DNA of 64,000 nt from Brachynemurus nebulosus (Eukaryota; Arthropoda; Insecta; Neuroptera; Myrmeleontidae), in assembly GCA_035578155.1 (NCBI GenBank), contig JAPWDM010000006.1, positions 11,238,305-11,302,304 of the forward strand. Reading direction: 5' to 3'. A program made the translations under genes and the position numbers. Under the pieces are notes generated by a model. The model ran no database searches and was not told the origin of the DNA. It saw only the letters and a list, made by a program, of their open reading frames with translations. This document shows, one piece after another, positions 33,926-46,079 of this stretch (its first letter is position 1; each line of letters opens with the position of its first letter).

Positions 33926-35190
33926 AACAATTAGCCAAGACGTAACATGGAAAAAATATTGGCACAAGTAGGAAAAGAAATCTTAGAAGTGATTTTGTCC
34001 TCCAATTCTTAGGGCTCATTACCTATGAGGACGCAAATTTAGTCGAAATTTCGTTTTTTGCTCGTTACTAGTATTTTTACGGCAAATGGACGACTTTTTT
34101 GGCTCATCCGGGGGAAAAATGCATATCTCCATTCTTTGATCTAAATACCATGGCCCACACTTGAGTCCAAATCGTTCCAAAACACAAAAATTGTAGTTAC
34201 CCCTCTGATAATAAATGTATATGATTTATAATTGTCTAATTCTTTTTTCTGGTACAAACGCTTGTTAAAAACTGCTATACTACTACCTTTATCATCAAAA
34301 AGATCGCTCAAAAAATTTGCAAAAACTCATTAAGAATGAGGTGTAGTTTTCACGAAAATTGTCAAAATCCAAAACATGATCGATTATAAGTTATTTAATA
34401 TATGAGAGGTTTATTATTGTATTTTCTTTCAGTAATAGCGACCTAACTAAGGTTTCTAATTCTCTTCGAAAGTTCGATTTAGTTTCATTCGACGATTATA
34501 ACAAAAAAAATTAACGGAACTACTAGAGCAAACTTTTCAAGGAAAGATTTTCACGAAAATTTAAGGTATCGACCGGTATAATTGTTCTATTTAAACTTAG
34601 TCACTGTTGTTAAGTTCTAAAACTTTAACCGGCTTTAACTTAATACAAGTTTAAACATTTATATCTATAGGTATACTTTTCATTGATTAGTTTTTTGGTG
34701 CCGATCATAAAAATTCCATAAACGATTGAGGAGACACTTTAAAAATAATTTATTTCAGATTTATCGTCAAATTATTTTCATACCCAACATGTAGTAGTAG
34801 CGCGCATGCGCACATTGCGTAAAAATTAAATTATGAACACATTGTAAATTTATTACATGAAGATAAAATACTTTATATGATGTATTAGTTCACATCCTCT
34901 CGACGAAGGTTACCCCCACCGTGCCACCGCGCTCGCTGTGCCACATAGTGTAGTAGTGGCACAGATTATGATGGTTGGATACTTACAACAAAACCAACCT
35001 TTCACAGCACCGCACAAGTTACAAGATAAAAGTTTTTCGGCCCCCGAAAAAATATATTATATTGAACATATGAAAAATGAGTGTCGATTTACTATACCTA
35101 CTATACGTTCAAAATGAATGTTCATATATTTTATAGTACCTACACTGTGGTGGCAGCAGCAGTCACTACTGGATCAGACTGACTGCAACT
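33926..35190. other. Gene-free stretch
   Basis: AT-rich with a GC-richer block (CCTCTCGACGAAGGTTACC onward) at about 34895-34960. No coding or element ends recognised. Confidence 0.35.
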
Positions 35191-35193
35191 TAC

Positions 35194-35400
35194 GTCGACT
35201 TATGTGGTTGGTTTACTCCATCGGGATTGTTGTAGATTGTGCGATATTTTGAAACGTTTGCGATTGCGGTTGCGAACACGGTTGCGGGAATATTACACGG
35301 TACCGTCCCAAGACTCGATTGTCTGAAGTCTGTCGTTACTTCTCGTCGAAAACTTGTAGAAGTATCGGTGTTAAGAGACGTCAAAGAAGCGACAAGAAAA
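35194..35400 (-). other. Possible exon on the minus strand (weak)
   Basis: This ~200-base block is less AT-rich than its surroundings and open on the minus strand for about 64 codons, ending in NQPHKS just before a consensus splice donor GTAAGT (35193-35188 on the minus strand). The plus strand is also open for 74 codons (35239-35463), which weakens the case. The acceptor side on the minus strand is pyrimidine-rich but lacks a clear CAG. I do not recognise the product on either strand. Confidence 0.15.
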
Positions 35401-35438
35401 AATTACTTAAAAAATGTCATCGCGAGCAGATTGTCTAT

Positions 35439-35590
35439 GACGTCATCTGATGGGAATCGATAACTGATTTCAACCGGGCTGTTAACCCGATCTGATGTAA
35501 GGCCGTTAATAGCCAGTTGAAACCAGTTACTGCTCTGGTTAACAGCCTGGTTGAAATCAGTTATAGATTACCATCTGATGTCACAGATCA
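35439..35590. mobile_element. Foldback element, family I, copy 1
   Basis: Left arm TGACGTCATCTGATGGG... to GATAACTGATTTCAACC and GGCTGTTAACC, mirrored on the right by GGTTAACAGCC, GGTTGAAATCAGTTAT and CCATCTGATG. The arms are about 55-60 bases. The central AGCCAGTTGAAACCAGTTA block recurs at 49.35-49.5 kb. The sequence after it, GCCCCTAAATTTAGACAATC at 35614, also has a counterpart there (49539), so the full unit is longer. Confidence 0.7.
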
Positions 35591-37441
35591 ACATATGTAT
35601 TAACTCTTTCTTGCCCCTAAATTTAGACAATCGACACACGCGCTCGCTGACTGCTCACCCTTGACTTTCAAAACCCCATAAGGTGAAATTTTGACTCAAT
35701 ATTAATTTCCATAAGGTGGAGGTGCTCGAATCTCCCAAAATTCTCTACTATCGCGGTCTAGCATTATGCCAAATTTCCTGGGCTGAATAATTTTCGAGAG
35801 AATCCTCCGTGACAGACGGCCGGACACGGAAGTAATCTTATAAGGGTTTCGCTTTTTCTTTTTACGGCACAAAACCCTAAAAAGTAAAATAAAGTGGTTA
35901 GAGTATACCAGTGTAATTCAAAGTAAATATTGCAGATTTTATATCTAAAGAGAAATATTCAACCTCAAAACTTCTTCGATCCAAAAATTGGATTAGGCCT
36001 GGCTTCACACCCCAAGTGAGTTGTGTCCGACAATCTCCAGTAGAAATCCGTATCGCGGTAATACGGATACTGATGCGGAAATTTGCGACAACCCTGATTC
36101 CTTTCGTTTATGTTTGGTCTCGCGCGTCATCTTTGGCCAAAATCATAATTCACCGTTAACTTACTACTATGCCAGCCGGTCTGTCTGTCCGCTCGCCCGT
36201 CCATCTGTCTGTCCATCTGTCTGTCCGTCCGTCTGTGTGTTTTGTCTCTTCTTAATATTTTATAACGTATATAATATTTTGTTCGTATATTATGATTATT
36301 TGCTTTTATCAGATAAAAAGCAATACGTTCGCTTCTTGCTTGGTCTGTGTCGTGTACTTCGTGATGCGGTCTATTTCTGTCCGTAATCGTCGCAACAAAA
36401 AGCGTACGGTGTCGTAAAATATAGCGTTATTGCGTTATTTACAATAGACTGATAGGGTATATAATAATTTCGATATACTACCCTCTCTAATACCTATGAT
36501 GCGGTCTTTTCATTGTCATTTACCTTCAGAAATCAAATTTATTTTAAAAGATATTTTTTTGGGTAGTAAAATCAACCTGTATGTATGTATTGAACAAAAC
36601 CAGACTGGGAATTTTGACCCTAAGGTCCTGAGGAAAGTAAATTTTTGAATTTCTTTGAGGCCCATTTCATTTTGTCCCATTTTTTTGGAGTTGTCACCGT
36701 TTTTTGGTTCTTCACAATCTTTTTCCAAATCCCATCACATTAGTGTAATATCTAAAACAATCGTAGAGGCTGATCGCAATCGGTAATCAGACATGTGTGT
36801 GATGCTATCGCGAATACGTATTGGTCGGTAACCTCAGTCACACACTCTCAGTGTAGTGATGTTTTTTTTGTGTAAACGTTATGGACGAATAACATAAGAT
36901 ATAATAAGTACAATAACTACAACAGGTTTGCGGCACAATACGTAATGTATTATAGATCACATCGAACCGTCCTGGGGAAATTTACTGCGTAAATGCGTAA
37001 ACTGCACAGTATTGCAATCGGTGAAACTGATCCCAGTTTTTTTTTTTTAATTTTTCAAAAACATTTAATTCCTTTAACAATGTTAAAAAAAATTCAAAAG
37101 TTTCCAGCAAGGTAGAATTGATTTTTTTTTTCGAAGTGATGGCACAAACAGTGGTGATAATGACTTGAATTATGAACTTTCTGGACTGGTTCTCCTAGAG
37201 AAGGAATAGGGGTTCTGAAAAATTTCATAAAATATAATGTTTCGAAAATTCAATTATTTCAACAGCCTTGTCGAAGAGAAAGCTGTTGGAAGTTGCTCTT
37301 TGGCTATTATCCCCTCTCTCCCCTTTCAGCAAGTTTCATGACTGAAAGGAAAATCTTCCACTTTCAATTGCGTTGTCAAACTTTTTGAAGATCGAAAGAA
37401 ACTGATACACACGTTAAAGGTTTACTTTGTGAAAATCCATA
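35591..37441. other. Gene-free stretch with a GTCT/GTCC microsatellite
   Basis: At 36178-36240 a run of GTCTGTCC-type tetramers is translated as CPSVCPSVC in a 121-codon frame (36021-36386), which I treat as accidental. Such tetramer runs commonly border insect interspersed repeats. The remainder is AT-rich and unrecognised. Confidence 0.45.
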
Positions 37442-37719
37442 TTTTATAAAATATAAGAACATTTTACTTTGTCAATTTTCACTATGAACAAGATTTATCT
37501 TTTACTAGCTAGCTTTCGAGTAGTTAATTCATCATCAGGTTGCAACACTACCTTTTTATTGCTTTACCTACAATAAAAATGTAGTGGTTTCATAATTGTA
37601 TTTTCAATTGAGTTAAACCTGATGATGAGTTAAGTAGGTACTCCAAAGCTAGCTAGTAAAAGATAAATCTTACTTATAGTGAAAATTGACAAAGTAAAAT
37701 GTTCTCATATTTTATAAAA
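37442..37719 (-). mobile_element. Foldback repeat with hammerhead-like core
   Basis: Arms 37442-37541 and 37616-37719 are reverse complements with few mismatches around a 74-base spacer. Read on the minus strand, the left arm contains CTGATGA (37538-37532), a stem-forming TGAATTAACTACTC, then GAAA (37517-37514), the palindrome GCTAGC and TA. CUGANGA...GAAA...NUH is the catalytic core order of hammerhead ribozymes, which are known in Penelope-like retroelements. The right arm has the same words but CAAAG in place of GAAAG. Stem I pairing is poor, so activity is doubtful. Confidence 0.6.
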
Positions 37720-38140
37720 CTGATACACCCTCTGCCATTCTAACCCCGATAACTTTTACGTACCTTCGAAAAAAACATCAGTTAAAACGGTTTTTCCATA
37801 TTTTGTCCTTTTCTCTCGAAAATTTCGATGTGAACAACCTGCTGTAAGGTGTGTATGTAGACAATTCTCAGAAATCAAACAAAACATAAATTTTTTTTAA
37901 TTAATTGAATTTTTACATTTTTATGCGAATATACTCTCGGGGTACCAGGGTAGCGACCTACCCCGGGCTATATTTAGAATTTTAATTTAATTTTTTTTTT
38001 CTTCGTTTGTCGATGTTTATTCAGGTGAAAGCAAAAAAAAAAGTTCGCTTAATTAGCGCCAATTAAAACAGTGACGGTAGGTTATAATGGTGGGACTGCC
38101 GTCCAGATCAATAAACAAATACTATATAGTGAAAAAATAT
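37720..38140. other. Gene-free stretch
   Basis: AT-rich; a small GC-rich word GGGGTACCAGGGTAGCGACC near 37939-37958. Nothing else recognised. Confidence 0.35.
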
Positions 38141-38767
38141 AAAACAAAAATACCCCTATCGCAGCACCGGCATAACATAGCGAATTTCCAAAGATTGGAC
38201 ACTGGCGAATCTCATATATCAGTCTGTCTGTATCCATATAAAATAGTTTAACTCTCTAACTGTGAACAAATTTTCAAAATTGGTGATGACGCTCTTGAAA
38301 AATTAGTTAGTTTTTATTTTGAAAAATGAAACAGATATCAATAATTGTTTTTCTAATGACAAAAACGATTAAGCATTTTGTAACGAAATTCAGTAAATTT
38401 CTTAATTTTTCTCAAAAGCTAATTCACTAAGGGTAATCTTTTAAAAGCTTATCGTATGTAATTTCTTACGCTTTTTTCGATGGTGTAAAAAAAATTAATA
38501 ACACTTTTGAAATTTTGCCAAATTTTGCAAAAATCCATTAAAAATGGTGAAAATGTTGGCTTCTAAAAAACCAGACATATCTGGCTGACGAACTCATCCA
38601 AGCTATTGGAAGCTATTGACACCTTCGCACTAAATTTCGTAAAGATAGGATGCTTCGTTCGGACATTCGAGACCTCAAAACTTTCCGCCACAGATTTGCC
38701 CGCGCTCAGATTTTTTCATGGCACCCGCTGTTAGTAAATGAATTTCCCAAATGGAAATTCGTTTAAC
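38141..38767 (+). repeat. Family B repeat copy 5
   Basis: Begins AAATACCCCTATCGCAGCAC and TAGCGAATTTCC, and ends GAATTTCCCAAATGGAAATTC followed by GTTTAAC, so the terminal palindrome is perfect here. An extra block lies at about 38190-38460. The microsatellite is missing: CTTCGTTCGGACA runs straight into TTCGAGACCTCAAAAC. Confidence 0.7.
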
Positions 38768-41109
38768 AGCGAAAAATAAATAAATATTTGAACGGGAATT
38801 GACTGGCGAATCTAGACTAGAACAGATAAAGATGTATAGCCTGATGTGTACGTTTCATTGTATCGAATTTGTATGTTATTTTTATGGCCCGCATTGTGAC
38901 AGTGGTGGTTAGTGATTGCCATGTTTCTACGACGATTGCCGGCTGCTATCACCATCCGCATGTCCGTTGGGTTGAATTGACAGGGGTTAGTGTGTCGATG
39001 ATGACGGTGTGTTTGCCACGTAAACAAGAGGGTGGGAGTTCGCTAGCGGGTTGGGGTAGAAGGAAGGAAGCGTTCTCTTGTTAGTCATTATCAAAATGGT
39101 ATTAACGACACGAATTTTTTTTTGGTATTGTTGAATAAATATGTAGTCAGTAGCAACATATGATCGTAAACTGGGACAGGAAATACTAAAAGAAAAATTT
39201 TTTTTGGTCTAATTGCCTTACAGATGTTAAAGCAGGGATTCCCAAAATTTTGACATCAAGGCAGAATATATTTGTCTACTAAAATTCCGTTTTTGGTGAA
39301 CAAGTAATGTCGAACTGATCGATTTCGATCAACGGGTCGATCGCAGACGAAGTTTTGGACGATCTCCTATACTGCTTTGCGAATTAAAAACATGGGTATT
39401 AGCAGGAAGTCACATTTTCTAAACAAATGTGACTATTTTTATAGGAAAAATTAAAGTTTTGCACACTAATAATCCAAATTTCTCCAATAGGTAATTGTGG
39501 CTATCAATTTAAAGAAGAAAAATAATTGGACGTGGTGACGCCAACTCGTTTACTAAATTTTCCTAAAAGCTTCGGGAACCGTGACTGTGATGTTAAAACC
39601 CGAAATTTGACGTTGCTCATAGATTTTCGATATTATTTATTTCCATTTTTAGCAAAATTGGACTTGTAAAAACGACAGGAATTTAGGACAGGAAACAAGA
39701 CATACCTACTGCAAAATTTGATATTTTTTGACTCTCTGACATTTCGAGCCCCAATTGATCCACACCACGAGCCGAAAAATTATACGTTTAATCTCAAAAA
39801 TCTTGTTTTTTAATCCATTGCTGGAAACTAGTTTGGTCGCAAGAATTTCTCTATCAAAAACTTCAAGGAAAAGTTTATGAAATCTTTGAATATTTTCGTT
39901 AGGACTCCAATTAATAACGCAAAGTTTTGATTTTAGCGGTTCATGAATGTTTTCTTCAACTTTTCTTCAAAATTCCCGATAAAAATTAACATACAAATAT
40001 TCCGAGAAGCCAACTTTTGTAAAGTGAAAAATTGATTTCCCCACCAAAATCACAATTTTTTTTACTCAGATTACACGTTTTTATTTTGTGTCCGTCTGTC
40101 GATGGTCTGTGTGCCCGTAAAACCATCCAGTGCACATCATTCCAGAACTGTTGAATCGATTTTAACGAAATTTTCAAGGGTTATGCGGATTAGAAAGTTT
40201 CAAAATGTTAAAGAAAAAAATCGATACAAATCGTTTAGTGTTCGTCACCCAACACACTCAGCCTGTTCACACAGTAGTGTACCTACGAGTATATCCTGAT
40301 TGTGGTGATAGATTGGTTAGTCCTGCTGACGATAAGGCATGTTATACATAGCCGTGTTTTCGTCAATGGCAGAAACATAAAGAGAGACGTCGAATAGATA
40401 CATGTCGTGACGTAGTATGTTGAAATCCTGTTTCGTTCCTCTCAATAAAATAACAATTTATTTTCCTCATGATCAAACGAATAATCTTTACAATTTTCTT
40501 CTTTCTTCTATCCAAACTCTTTCACCAATCGCCTTTTATTCTCATTATGTGTCAACGTTAATGGTTTTCGTTCCGTCCGTCTCTAATTCCACGCGTCTTC
40601 TAGAGGAGAATGAATTTGGGGTTCACCCTCAACCCCCACCCCAACCACAACAAAAACATAATGATAGAAAATTGTTGATCCAACAACGACAATACAACAC
40701 ACACACACACAACTTGTACACAATTCTGAATTGGTTCGAATATAATTGTATTTTATTAGCAGTAAAATGTTTTTTTTGGGGGGGCCAAGCTTTTGTCCAG
40801 CGACAAAAATTTATCATTTTCGTCCATTGTCGGGCCGTGCGTGAGGCCGATGATTTATATCTCACCGTTCTTAATTATACTGTTTTCTTCCAGGCTTTTC
40901 ATTAGATTGTGGCTTTTGTCGTGGAGTACGATAATGGTGACAATTAGTTGGGCATTTAGGTAATAGTGACTGTGGCTTATTATTAGTTAACATATTTTTT
41001 TCGTTTCTTTCATTGTTGAAATGTTTTATTGACATATTCGTTCATATTATTGACTATAACATATTTTAATGGTACAAAAACTTTGTATTGAATCTGGCGT
41101 GTTTAATGA
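38768..41109. other. Gene-free stretch; two GC-richer patches
   Basis: 38870-39080 is GC-richer and open on both strands (71 codons each), not recognised. 40085-40215 carries a GTCCGTCTGTCGATGG block followed by CGATTTTAACGAAATTTTC, an insect-repeat style segment. The longest frame of the window, 162 codons at 40417-40905, is rich in low-complexity Q/P and H and matches no known family; I do not call it a gene. Confidence 0.35.
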
Positions 41110-41560
41110 TGTCATCAAATTTTAAAAAAAAATTTCTTTGTTCTCAAATTATGTGTCTTATGAAAGTACTTTGAGTGAGGACGGTGTGGTTTGAATTTGA
41201 ACTTTTCGATTTTTCCAAACGAATTTATTTTCGAGAAAAGTCGTTTTTTCTTTTTGTGGTCCCACAGTTTTGGACAAAATGGAAGAGAGCGCCTTCAGAA
41301 ATTTATGTTTTGCTATCAGTTTCATGATTCTATTGCAAAAAATTTTTTGGGGAAATGAAACCTATGGGGTCATCAAAATTAAAAAAAAATTCTTTGTTCT
41401 CAAATTATGTGCCTAATAGGAAATGACTAATATAAATTAGAATGGTATGGTTTGGGTTTAAACTTTTCGATTTTTCCAAACGAAATTATTTTCGAAAAAA
41501 GTCGTTTTTTCTTTCTGAAAATCTATGTTTCGTCTCCAGTTTCATGATTTTTTTTTTTTT
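41110..41560 (+). repeat. Tandem duplication, ~256-bp period
   Basis: TTCTTTGTTCTCAAATTATG at about 41135 and again at about 41391, followed in both by a GGTNTGGTTTG block, AACTTTTCGATTTTTCCAAA and GTCGTTTTTTCTTT. More degenerate units seem to continue to about 41830 (TTATTGAAGTGA at 41584 and 41794). Confidence 0.65.
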
Positions 41561-42350
41561 TTTTTTTTTTTTGGGAATCACCTTATTGAAGTGATTTATA
41601 TTTTTGGATAACTTAAAACTTTTTATTTATACTTACTATCAAAATGACAAGATTTCTTTTAGAAAATGGACTAACCCGACAGAAGTTTTTTCCTTAGGAG
41701 TTTTATGCACTTAATTTTGTAAGACGTTAAAAGAATTTAGTAAACTTAATGACGTAATCAGAGCCAAAAAATTTTTTCTGGGAATTCTAGATTTATTGAA
41801 GTGACTTGAATTAGGACGGTTGGTTGAATTAAGATAATTTGAATGTAAATTTTTCATTTCTGTTATCAAAATAACGGAATTCTTTTCATATAATCGCCTC
41901 ATTCGATAGGAGACTTTTTTTTTGGTGATAAAAAACGAAAGTAAAGATTTCAAAAACCTATAATTTATTTCCAGTAAGGTACTGAAAATTTTAGTACATT
42001 TGGTAACATCGTCAAACTCAAAAAATTGGATGTAACCTTTTCATTTTTACTCGTGAAATGATGCTTGTAGAAAATGATGTCATGAAAAATAAAATAAGTG
42101 ATTATGAAAATTTTTCAATTTTATGACTCATATTCAAGAGTTGTCATATGGCGTCAAAATAATAAAACCATTTTATATCTGATTGAGTTATATAAACAAT
42201 AAGAAATGAATATTTTATTCGAATGTAATAAAAAACTTTAATAAAATGTGTGAATAAAACTGATCTTTACAGAATTTTTTTTTTACTAGCATTTACAACT
42301 AATTTTTATCGTGCTATAGGTATCATTGTTGGAACGCTAAGAAAACCATT
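41561..42350. other. AT-rich stretch with a long poly-T
   Basis: A T-run of about 24 bases at 41549-41572, then degenerate continuation of the tandem repeat above. No gene. Confidence 0.4.
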
Positions 42351-43678
42351 TTAAGGGGAGATTCGGTAAAAAAAAAAATGATTTTTTTTCTTCATAATTA
42401 TGTTCCTTCAGGTGTTAGAAATATTCTCTTAAAATTTTATTTTAAAAAAAAATCAAAAATCAAAAAGTTACGCGCATTTTAGTACACGCACTTCACTATA
42501 ATTCAATTTTTTTTCTCGAAATTACGTTTTTTGACATGGTTCCTCGTGTATCTCAAGAAGTATTTAAGATATCAACATAAATTAAAGTGTATATTATTCT
42601 TCGATACCGTCATTTTGGCAGCAACTATGATCTTTTCAAAATGGCGGCTTTTTATAGTCGGGAAAAAACAATGATTTTCCTGATTGTCCTAGTTTTTTAT
42701 TTATTTTTTTCTTAGATCCTAGTTAGTGGAACATAACTGTATATGTCTATTTTCAGAAAATTTTTGATTTTTTGATTTTGGTTCACTGGGAGAGTGGATT
42801 TCAGAATGCGAGGAACTATCAAGGTGGAAAAATCTCACAGTGTCAACTTCAAAGCCATTTATACTCAGCTCATTTTTGAATTTTTTTTTTTTTTGTAGTC
42901 TCAAGACATGTAGAAACAGTATTATATATTTAGTTTTTTAATAAAATATTCATTTGTGTAAAAGAAGTAATAATAAATTAAAGTAGAATAATGTTTTTTA
43001 AGAAAAAGCTTTTATTTAAAAATGGGCTAAAAAAATGAAATAACTACTTAGTGAAGTTTGAAGCAATATGCAACATAATTTATAAAAGCTTGAGGCGTTA
43101 TCATTAATTATTTCTGTTTTGGATATAAGTGTAGCTATTTTACTTTTCAGTAGTTACCAAACTTAATTAAACGCCTCAAGCTTTTACAAATTGTGTTGCA
43201 TATTGCTTCAAACTTCACTCAAAAGTTATTTATTTTTTTAGCCCATTTTAGATAAAAGCTTTTTCTTAAAAAACTTTTTTTTTACTTTTTAGTCGAATCA
43301 CAATTAATTTAAAAAAAATTAAAGAAGTATTTTTTTTACCTATATTTTAATCGGTTAATTTATCCTAATCGAACATAACTATGGAAACAAAAAATTGCAA
43401 TGTAAAATCAATGGACAATATTTGACAATTCGAAATGTCAAAAAGTTGCATAGGACTAAAAATCAACAATTTTAATTTGGGGCGATTTAGGGCAAAATTA
43501 ATTATACAATATTGCATTGTCATCAAGTTTAGACACGTACGCAAAATTTGAACCTGTCTAAATTTTGATTCCAAGATTTGATCTAAACCAATTACATACT
43601 AACATAGCAAGTTAAATAAAAGCTTTTAATAAAAATGGTCGATTTTTAATGTTTTTTTTTTGGCAAATCTCCCCTTAA
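42351..43678. mobile_element. TTAA-flanked element, family T3
   Basis: Starts TTAAGGGGAGATTCGG and ends CCAAATCTCCCCTTAA, a terminal inverted repeat of about 11-13 bases with TTAA outermost. The 1328-base length is inflated by an inserted element at 43004-43627. Without it about 700 bases remain, the same size class as T1, T2 and family A. Non-coding. Confidence 0.75.
43004..43627. mobile_element. Family F element, copy 1 (nested in T3)
   Basis: Terminal inverted repeats AAAAGCTTTTATTTAA and TTAAATAAAAGCTTTT. A second, internal inverted pair uses GAAGTTTGAAGCAATATG and CATATTGCTTCAAACTTC, with TTGAGGCGTT and AACGCCTCAA inside it. The right half (CGAACATAACTATGGA, CCAAGATTTGATCTAAAC) is non-palindromic. 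The same layout occurs at 61359-61940, outside any T3 element, which shows that this unit moves by itself. Confidence 0.75.
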
Positions 43679-45394
43679 ATCATTTCATTGTTGTATCAGG
43701 CGATTGTGTATTCTTTTCAATCGAATTACATGAGTGCAGAAAGTCGACACAAACGATTATAGATAGTTTCGTAAGTATAGTAGTTGCAACATGAACACAC
43801 AATTCAACTGTTAATAGTAATCTCTTGCCAGTGTAAACATAGAACTTAATACCAAATTGTGTTTGGTTAAAATGTAATGAGATTTTTAGTTTTTCTTTTC
43901 ATTCTGTTTTCGTTGTAAATTTTCTTGTATTTCCTTTCTTTCCACTAATACCGGATAATTTTGTTTTTCCAATGTACACTTTTTCTTTCTTTGTAAAAAT
44001 ACCCACGGAAATATGAATTTTTTAAGCCACATAAGACATCGCAATAATTCTTATGACGAAATTGGAAAAAATATATGCGGCAAGTGCGTGTGGAACACGC
44101 ATTCAGTTAGGGTTCTTCAGTCTTGGGCATAATGGTTATTGTACGTGTATTACTTGAGCGTCGATTCGGTACGGTAATCAATACGAGAGAGTTACAGTTG
44201 AAATTTTGGTTCCAAAATTATACTTGAATATGTATGGGTATAACATGAAGAGTGTTATAAAATGACCCTCGCAACAGGGGTTGTTTATATTTTTCTGTTT
44301 TTTTAATAGGTACCGAAACACATCTCGATGTAACATTTACTGGGAATTTTGGAATTCTCGTCGAAAATTTCAACTCAACCAAAATAATTTTGATTGAGTG
44401 GCCGTTGTAAATGCTAGCATCTGTATTTTTTTATTTATTTTAGTATTTATTTATTTTTTAAATAGTTTGGATCCACAGGAACAAAAAATACTTCACTTCA
44501 AAGTTTACTATTTTGTAAATGGTGTTTAAAAGAGGAAAATTGGGGATGGAAAATTTGTATTTTAGTATTTATCTAAAATTTTAAATAATGAAATCGTAGA
44601 TGTAAATGAATTACTAAGTAAGCACTTTTTTTATGTGACAAAATGAAAATAGTTTACAATATTACAAAACAAATTGTATTGTCTAACCCTGATACATCCA
44701 GTATTGCTGAATCAAGTTTTTTTTTAATAAATTTCCCTTATAATTTCTGTTTTAAAACGCACTTTATATAAATGTTACTATCAAAACCTAATAAATTCAA
44801 ATAATTTTGATTAAAAAAAGGGTAAAACGATAATTTTGTTTTTTGATAATAGTACTAATCATCTTTTTTACCTTGTTAGTTAATATAATTACAATTTTTC
44901 TTAATCGAAAAATTAATTTTGAACTGAGTTATGATTTTTTGCGATTTCCAATGATCTTTATAAAGTGGAATTAGTAGATTTTGATACTAGGAAACTCAAG
45001 TGTAAAAAACAGGGCGAAACTATAACAGTTCCGAAATTTTTTCTTCGGATCTCGAATTATATTTTATCGAACAAACTTTGTAAATACATTTTCTTCTTAA
45101 TTTTATATTTTGTGGATTATCGTCAAATTTCAATTCGGTTAACTTTTATCATCTAAGTATATTTTTACATATATTTTCGTACTAAATACTGTTAATCCGA
45201 TTTACACTTACAGCGTTTGGTTTTTAATAACATTTCTCTCAATATTTGTCTGATATTTTCTTTTTTTTATCCAAAATTTATTTTTCTTCCTATATTTGCA
45301 ATACGAGATATTTTAGCTTCGCTTATTGAAAAAATAGTATATTATGTACTCAGACGCATCAGTATTTTTTTGGTGAGGATCCGAGACTGCAAAA
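43679..45394. other. Gene-free stretch with a GCGTGT repeat word
   Basis: At 44085-44122 the sequence AAGTGCGTGTGGAACACGCA followed by TTCAGTTAGGGTTC is a short inverted motif also seen (opposite strand) at 59254 and 60836. The rest is AT-rich, with small frames at 44965-45156 and 45217-45411 not recognised. Confidence 0.4.
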
Positions 45395-46079
45395 ATCTAG
45401 AACTAGTCTAGAACCTCGATTTTGAGGTTATTTAACGGGAGTAATAAAAAAAAAAAAACATTTTTAGTATCCATTTTTTTAATAACAGTTTTTTTATTGA
45501 TATTTGAAAAGTATAACAATTTATAAGAATTTAAAAAAAATTCAGAATTGAAATCGGTATAGGCCGGCAAAGTGGGGACTCAAAAAAAAATGGTGTCTCC
45601 TGGTGATTAGAAACATAAAATTGTAGTTAATTCATAATAAACAAGGATGTAGAATTAGTTGGACGTAGCCGATTTGAAAAAATAAATTTTTTCACAAAGT
45701 GGCGTCCATTTAAAAGAAATCATTTTTTCGTCTCCTTTTTTCAACTTTGGCAATTTTTTAAAAATAGTAAAAAAAAAAATTTCAAAAACCCTACGTCAGA
45801 GACCAATATTTTGATAGTATTAAGAAGGTCTGTACAAAATTTCAAGTAAACCGGCGCCTTAGAATTTGAGATATCATGTCAACCGTATCGAAAAAAGTAG
45901 TTTTGAGTAATTTATATTAAAAATTTGAATTTAACACTGAAAAGATACACGGTACACAGGGAAAAATCACTATACCTCCGAAAATAATCGAATTTCCGTG
46001 AATCCTTTTATAGGTTTATTCTTAAAGTTCTGAACGATTTTTTCGAATTTCTAGACTATATGTAGAATACCCCCCTTAA
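45395..46079. mobile_element. TTAA element, family A copy 2 (left end eroded)
   Basis: The left end lacks TTAAGGGGG but keeps ACTAGTCTAGAACCTCG; the right end TAGAATACCCCCCTTAA is intact to 46079. Interior blocks GGCCGGCAAAGTGGGGACTC, GTTGGACGTAGCCGATTT and GATATCATGTCAACCGTATC match the other copies. Uninterrupted, it serves as the reference for the insertions in copy 3. Confidence 0.8.

Noticed and set aside
36021..36386. 121-codon frame with CPSVCPSVC repeats
   Set aside because: The repeat is the translation of a GTCT/GTCC microsatellite; the rest is unrecognised.
38869..39084. 71-codon frames on both strands in a GC-richer block
   Set aside because: Neither strand gives a recognisable protein and there are no clear splice signals; left as a compositional patch.
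40417..40905. 162-codon open frame, the longest in the window
   Set aside because: No recognised domain, low-complexity Q/P and H tract, an overlapping open frame on the other strand, and no splice or start context. One frame of this size in 64 kb can occur by chance.
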